Position numbers and translations under genes: made by a program. Positions 60,114-64,000 of a stretch of 64,000 nucleotides of DNA are shown in pieces. The stretch is from Aquitalea magnusonii (GTDB lineage: Bacteria; Pseudomonadota; Gammaproteobacteria; Burkholderiales; Chromobacteriaceae). Numbering within the stretch: the first letter of the stretch is position 1; every line of letters starts with the position of its first letter. Location of the stretch: NCBI RefSeq assembly GCF_002217795.2, contig NZ_AP018823.1, positions 682,001 to 746,000 of the forward strand. Reading direction: 5' to 3'. The notes under the pieces are model-generated. The model saw nothing but the letters and a program-made list of their open reading frames with translations, ran no database searches and was not told where the DNA came from.

Positions 60114-60417
60114 CCCTTACCACGAACGCCGCGGAGCACGCCGTCTGCAGATGGGCTGCAAGGCCCGCATCAAGTCCCTGCACACGGGGGAAACCCACTA
60201 TGGCGAGTGCGTTGACCTGTCGGTAGACGGCATGGCCTTTCGCAGTTCTTTTGTGCCACAGCACGGCGAGAGGCTGTCAGTGATCGTACTGGCACCTGCG
60301 GTGGGTGGTTTGCCGGGCAAGCCGCTGGAAGCCGAAGTGGAAGTGCGCCGCTGCAATGAGGTCAAGCGTGGTCTGGTATACGAAATCGGCACCCGCATCA
60401 TCAAGCGCAAAAACTGA
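60100..60417 (+). CDS. PilZ-domain protein (c-di-GMP binding)
   Basis: The 105-residue single-domain protein has the c-di-GMP-binding signature R-x3-R (ERRGARR, residues 9-15) and D-x-S-x2-G (DLSVDG, 39-44), followed by the beta-barrel end EVRRCNEVKRGLVYEIGTRI. It is expected to act as a c-di-GMP receptor in the cytoplasm. The start is a GTG at 60100, 14 bp inside the NUDIX gene, making a three-gene overlapping unit with DUF2062; a terminator follows. Confidence 0.9.
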   Translation: MPPFDPYHERRGARRLQMGCKARIKSLHTGETHYGECVDLSVDGMAFRSSFVPQHGERLSVIVLAPAVGGLPGKPLEAEVEVRRCNEVKRGLVYEIGTRIIKRKN

Positions 60418-60442
60418 AACATCTGCTTGCAAATTGATACAT

Positions 60443-60480
60443 AAAAGCACCCCCGTACTTTCAGTCGGGGGTGCTTTTTT
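60443..60480 (+). terminator. Terminator after the PilZ gene
   Basis: A 13-bp stem AAAAGCACCCCCG / CGGGGGTGCTTTT with T-tract, 26 bp after the stop. Confidence 0.93.
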
Positions 60481-60482
60481 AT

Positions 60483-60764
60483 GTTGTTGATTTTAAATGA
60501 CTTATTTTTGAAAATTCGATATGGCAAGCATTTTGTATTGAATTTTCTTTTGTCATTTCAGGAAAATTCCATAGCAAATTCAGTTACTTAATGAATTTAT
60601 TTGGTGTTTTCAATTGTTTTGTTGCTTTTGTTCTTGCTCTTCCCTGCATGTGCTATACCCAGAAAAAGAGAACCTGAAAGCCAGTCAGTACACTCATTTT
60701 GCAAGGGGATAGCGGGTGCACCATGCACGCCGTGCGCGCCCCTGCAACCAGCCAGGAGAGAGCC
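60483..60764 (+). promoter_or_regulatory. AT-rich upstream region of prkA
   Basis: This 282-bp AT-rich stretch between a terminator and prkA presumably holds its promoter. ATGGCAAGCATTTTGTATTG at 60521-60540 has GG-N10-GT, one base off the GG-N10-GC spacing of a sigma-54 promoter; sigma-54/NtrC control of the homologous yeaG is known in E. coli, so it deserves a check. No gene is seen. Confidence 0.4.
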
Positions 60765-62693
60765 ATGCACCCGGATATCTTGAGCCACTACGCCTCCCGT
60801 TACGACAAGACGCGCGAAGAGGAATACACCATCCAGGAGTATCTGGAGATCTGCAAGCGCGATCGCACCGCCTATGCCACGGCCTCTGAGCGCATGCTGG
60901 CAGCCATTGGCGAGCCGGAGCTGGTGGATACCCGTCACGACCAGCGCCTGTCACGCATCTTTTCCAACAAGGTGATCAAGGTTTACCCCGCCTTCCGTGA
61001 GTTTTACGGCACCGAAGAGGTGATCGAGCAGGTGGTGGCCTACTTCCGCCACGCCGCCCAAGGGCTGGAAGAGAAGAAACAGATTCTCTACCTGCTGGGG
61101 CCGGTGGGCGGCGGCAAGTCTTCCATTGCCGAAAAGCTCAAAGAGCTGATGGAACAAGTGCCGTTCTACTGCCTCAAGGGCAGCCCGCTGAACGAGTCGC
61201 CGCTGGGCTTGTTCAATGTGGAAGAAGACGGTGCCATTCTGGAAGAAGAATTCGGCATTCCGCGCCGCTATCTGAAAACCATCCCCAGCCCGTGGGCGGT
61301 GAAACGCCTGCACGAGTACAACGGTGATATTGGCCAGTTCAAGGTGGTGAAGCGTTACCCGTCGGTACTGCGCCAGATTGCCGTGGCCAAGACCGAGCCG
61401 GGCGACGAAAACAACCAGGACATCAGCTCGCTGGTGGGCAAGGTGGACATCCGCAAACTGGAAAAATACGCCCAGGACGACCCGGATGCCTACAGCTACT
61501 CCGGTGGCCTCTGCCTGGCCAACCAGGGTTTGCTGGAGTTTGTGGAAATGTTCAAGGCACCCATCAAGGTGCTGCACCCGCTGCTGACCGCTACCCAGGA
61601 AAGCAACTTCAAGGGAACCGAAGGCTTTGGTGCCATTCCGTTCGATGGCATCGTGCTGGCGCACTCCAATGAATCGGAGTGGAAACAGTTCCGCAACAAC
61701 AAGAACAACGAGGCCTTCCTCGACCGTATTTACATCGTCAAGGTGCCGTACTGCCTGCGCGTGACCGAAGAGATCAAGATCTACGACAAGCTGATCCGCA
61801 ACTCTTCGCTGGGCAATGCGCCGTGCGCACCGGGAACGCTGAAAATGATGGCCCAGTTTGCCATCCTGTCGCGCCTGAAAGAGCCGGAGAATTCCAGCCT
61901 GTTCAGCAAGATGCAGGTGTACGACGGCGACAACCTGAAAGACACCGATCCCAAGGCCAAGTCGCTGCAGGAATACCGCGACTATGCCGGGGTGGACGAG
62001 GGCATGAACGGTCTTTCCACCCGCTTTGCCTACAAGATCCTGTCCAAGGTGTTCAACTTTGATAATCAGGAGGTAGCCGCCAACCCGGTGCATCTGTTGT
62101 ATGTGCTGGAACAGCAGGTAGAGCGCGAACAGTTCCCGGCCGAGCAGGAACAGAAGTACCTGACTTTCCTGAAAGAGTATCTGGCGCCGAAGTATGTCGA
62201 GTTCATCGGCAAGGAAATCCAGACTGCTTATCTGGAAAGCTACTCGGAATACGGGCAGAACATTTTCGACCGCTATGTCACCTTCGCCGACTACTGGATA
62301 CAAGACCAGGAATACCGCGATCAGGACACCGGTGAAATCTTTGACCGTACTTCGCTCAATGGCGAACTGGAGAAAATCGAAAAACCGGCCGGAATTTCCA
62401 ATCCCAAGGACTTCCGCAATGAGATCGTCAACTTCGTGCTGCGGGCCCGGGCCAACAACGGCGGCAAGAACCCGACCTGGACCAGCTACGAAAAGCTGCG
62501 CACGGTGATCGAGAAGAAGATGTTCTCCAATACCGAAGAGCTGCTGCCGGTGATTTCCTTCAATGCCAAGGCCAGCGTGGAAGATGCCAAGAAGCACGAA
62601 GACTTCGTCAACCGCATGGTGGAAAAGGGCTATACCGCCAAACAGGTACGCCTGTTGTGCGAATGGTATCTGCGGGTACGCAAGTCCTCCTGA
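60765..62693 (+). CDS. prkA: PrkA family serine protein kinase (YeaG)
   Basis: The 642-residue protein has an AAA-type ATPase module with P-loop GPVGGGKSS at 112-120 and a Walker B-like GIVLAHSNESEW region. A C-terminal PrkA kinase-like domain (about 400-642) follows. YeaG/PrkA is linked to nutrient stress, nitrogen starvation and stationary phase in enterobacteria; in Bacillus it is tied to sporulation. The ATG at 60765 follows AGGAGAG, and the family N-terminus HYASRYDKTREEEYTIQEYL fits. It is followed, as in many proteobacteria, by yeaH. Confidence 0.95.
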   Translation: MHPDILSHYASRYDKTREEEYTIQEYLEICKRDRTAYATASERMLAAIGEPELVDTRHDQRLSRIFSNKVIKVYPAFREFYGTEEVIEQVVAYFRHAAQGLEEKKQILYLLGPVGGGKSSIAEKLKELMEQVPFYCLKGSPLNESPLGLFNVEEDGAILEEEFGIPRRYLKTIPSPWAVKRLHEYNGDIGQFKVVKRYPSVLRQIAVAKTEPGDENNQDISSLVGKVDIRKLEKYAQDDPDAYSYSGGLCLANQGLLEFVEMFKAPIKVLHPLLTATQESNFKGTEGFGAIPFDGIVLAHSNESEWKQFRNNKNNEAFLDRIYIVKVPYCLRVTEEIKIYDKLIRNSSLGNAPCAPGTLKMMAQFAILSRLKEPENSSLFSKMQVYDGDNLKDTDPKAKSLQEYRDYAGVDEGMNGLSTRFAYKILSKVFNFDNQEVAANPVHLLYVLEQQVEREQFPAEQEQKYLTFLKEYLAPKYVEFIGKEIQTAYLESYSEYGQNIFDRYVTFADYWIQDQEYRDQDTGEIFDRTSLNGELEKIEKPAGISNPKDFRNEIVNFVLRARANNGGKNPTWTSYEKLRTVIEKKMFSNTEELLPVISFNAKASVEDAKKHEDFVNRMVEKGYTAKQVRLLCEWYLRVRKSS

Positions 62694-62837
62694 CCAAGCC
62701 GTGCTTGCCGGGTGCGTGCACCCGGCATGGCGGCACCAATTCTGGCCCGGCCTGTCTTAAATGACAGGTCCGGCATGGCTTGGCACAGGTGTGCAGGTAT
62801 GCCCCGTCAGGCCGCAGGAGACAACAGCGAGGTTGCC

Positions 62838-64000
62838 ATGTCCCACATCATAGACAGACGTCTGAACGGCAAGAACAAGTCCGCGGTCAATCGCGAACGC
62901 TTCTTGCGCCGCTTCAAGGCGCAAATCAAGGAAGCCGTTTCCCGTGCGGTGAAGGGACGCAGCATCACCGACATCGAGAGTGGCGAGAAGGTGTCGATTC
63001 CGGTCAAGGATATTTCCGAGCCGGTATTCCATCATGGCCAGGGCGGAGTGCGCGAACAGGTGCATCCGGGCAATGAGGAATTCATCCGTGGCGACCGCAT
63101 TGCCCGTCCGCAAGGTGGCGGCGGTGGCGGGGGCGGCGGCAAGGCCAGCCAGGATGGCGAGGGCGAAGACGATTTTGTCTTTGAACTGTCGCGCGAAGAG
63201 TTTCTCAATGTGTTTTTTGATGACCTGGCGCTGCCCAACCTGATCAAGACCCAGCTGATGGGGGTGGAAGAACTCAAGCAGGTGCGTGCCGGTTACACCA
63301 ATGACGGCACCCCGGCCAATATCAGCATCGTGCGCTCCTTGCGCGGTGCGCTGGCGCGGCGGGTGGCCATGGCTGCGCCAACGCTAGCCCGGCTGGGCGA
63401 GGCCGAGGAGGATCTGGACGCACTGCTGGAATCGGACGATGAAAGCACGCAGGACGTGCGTGAGCAACGCAAACGCATTCATCTGCTGCGCGAGAAGCTG
63501 GCCAGCATTCCTTTCATCGACCCCTTCGATTTGCGTTACAACAACCGGATCCAGCAGCCCAAACCCACCAGCCAGGCGGTGATGTTCTGCATCATGGATG
63601 TGTCCGGTTCCATGGACGAGCAGAAGAAGGACATGGCCAAGCGCTTTTTCATCCTGCTCTACCTGTTTTTGCAGCGTAACTACGACAAGATCGAAGTGGT
63701 GTTCATCCGTCATCACACCAGTGCGGTGGAGGTGAACGAAGAAGACTTTTTCCATTCGCGCGAAAGCGGCGGCACCGTGGTGTCCTCCGCACTCAACCTG
63801 ATGGCGGACATCGTCAAGAAACGCTACAGCAGCAGCGAGTGGAACATCTACGCCGCCCAGGCATCCGATGGCGACAACTGGGACAGTGATTCGGCCAATT
63901 GCGGCCGCATCATGGAAGAACAACTGCTGCCTTACTGCCAGTATTTCGCCTACATCGAAATCACCGAAGGGGAGCCGCAGAACCTGTGGTACGAGTACCT
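62838..64000 (+). CDS. yeaH: YeaH/DUF444 family protein (partial, cut by right edge)
   Basis: The first 387 codons of a DUF444 protein (usual length about 420-430) are present, starting [20 protein letters not shown]. The N-terminal region is basic, with a nine-glycine run at about residue 95 (PQGGGG...KAS) that is characteristic of the family. A von Willebrand A-like domain follows, with the metal motif [11 protein letters not shown] and [15 protein letters not shown]. It lies 144 bp after prkA. In many genomes a SpoVR-like gene (ycgB) comes next; it would be just outside. Function is unknown but co-regulated with PrkA. Confidence 0.95.
   Translation, partial: MSHIIDRRLNGKNKSAVNRERFLRRFKAQIKEAVSRAVKGRSITDIESGEKVSIPVKDISEPVFHHGQGGVREQVHPGNEEFIRGDRIARPQGGGGGGGGGKASQDGEGEDDFVFELSREEFLNVFFDDLALPNLIKTQLMGVEELKQVRAGYTNDGTPANISIVRSLRGALARRVAMAAPTLARLGEAEEDLDALLESDDESTQDVREQRKRIHLLREKLASIPFIDPFDLRYNNRIQQPKPTSQAVMFCIMDVSGSMDEQKKDMAKRFFILLYLFLQRNYDKIEVVFIRHHTSAVEVNEEDFFHSRESGGTVVSSALNLMADIVKKRYSSSEWNIYAAQASDGDNWDSDSANCGRIMEEQLLPYCQYFAYIEITEGEPQNLWYEY

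Noticed and set aside
60521..60540. Sigma-54-like promoter upstream of prkA
   Set aside because: The -12 element is GT, not GC, and only part of the -24 consensus fits. Kept only as a hint in the regulatory-region entry.
60951..62597. 548-codon frame antisense to prkA
   Set aside because: Shadow frame; prkA has a P-loop, family N-terminus and good ribosome binding site.

Overview
The window reads as a chromosomal segment of a Gram-negative betaproteobacterium, most likely Neisseriales/Chromobacteriaceae (Chromobacterium/Aquitalea-like). This is inferred from the gene content (LpxH, Kdo hydroxylase, PrkA-YeaH, DUF2062, liu operon with a MerR regulator) and the GC-rich coding style; no rRNA was available to confirm it. 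About 47 protein genes are supported. I see no rRNA, tRNA, CRISPR array, prophage or complete insertion sequence.

Layout. 0.2-8.6 kb: a bestrophin-like channel gene, an acetate uptake/activation operon (yjcH-actP-acs) divergent from a LysR regulator, a small unknown gene and selO. 8.6-15.1 kb: a sugar-acid operon (D-mannonate dehydratase, RspB-like Zn dehydrogenase, MHS-type MFS transporter, fructuronate reductase, GntR/FCD regulator). Its first three genes look clearly more AT-rich than the flanks. 15.1-28 kb: L-lactate permease, a chemoreceptor, lpxH, two cyclophilins, PPK2, a SulP transporter, an unusual tandem HD-GYP protein and a YgiQ radical SAM enzyme. 28-36.7 kb: kdoO, glnS, a PPi-type phosphofructokinase, cysS, rpmE, an ArnT-like glycosyltransferase and a hemerythrin. 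36.8-48.7 kb: a complete leucine/isovalerate (liu) operon with acetoacetyl-CoA synthetase, its MerR regulator, a divergent acyl-CoA synthetase and a SEC-C protein. 48.7-56.8 kb: a complete non-phosphorylative L-rhamnose pathway (LysR regulator, rhamnonate dehydratase, mutarotase, lactonase, RhaT, rhamnose dehydrogenase, KDR aldolase, lactaldehyde dehydrogenase). 57-64 kb: a long-form acyl-CoA dehydrogenase, DUF2062-NUDIX-PilZ genes with overlapping ends, and prkA-yeaH (yeaH cut by the right edge).

Much of the window serves catabolism of small carbon sources. Leucine/isovalerate breakdown ends in acetyl-CoA plus acetoacetate, and the latter is activated by AacS. Acetate enters through ActP and Acs. 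L-rhamnose is oxidised to pyruvate plus L-lactate. The mannonate cluster makes 2-keto-3-deoxygluconate, but its kinase and aldolase are not in this window.

The least explained structures are non-coding: a modular palindromic repeat with copies near 34.07 kb and 53.55 kb (and a degenerate one near 1.2 kb), a G-rich inverted/direct repeat inside the liu operon, a hairpin-dense stretch between glnS and the phosphofructokinase, a hairpin followed by two terminator-like structures after aldA, and a matched pair of probable LiuR operators. I found no clearly unprecedented multi-gene system; the catabolic islands match known pathway types.
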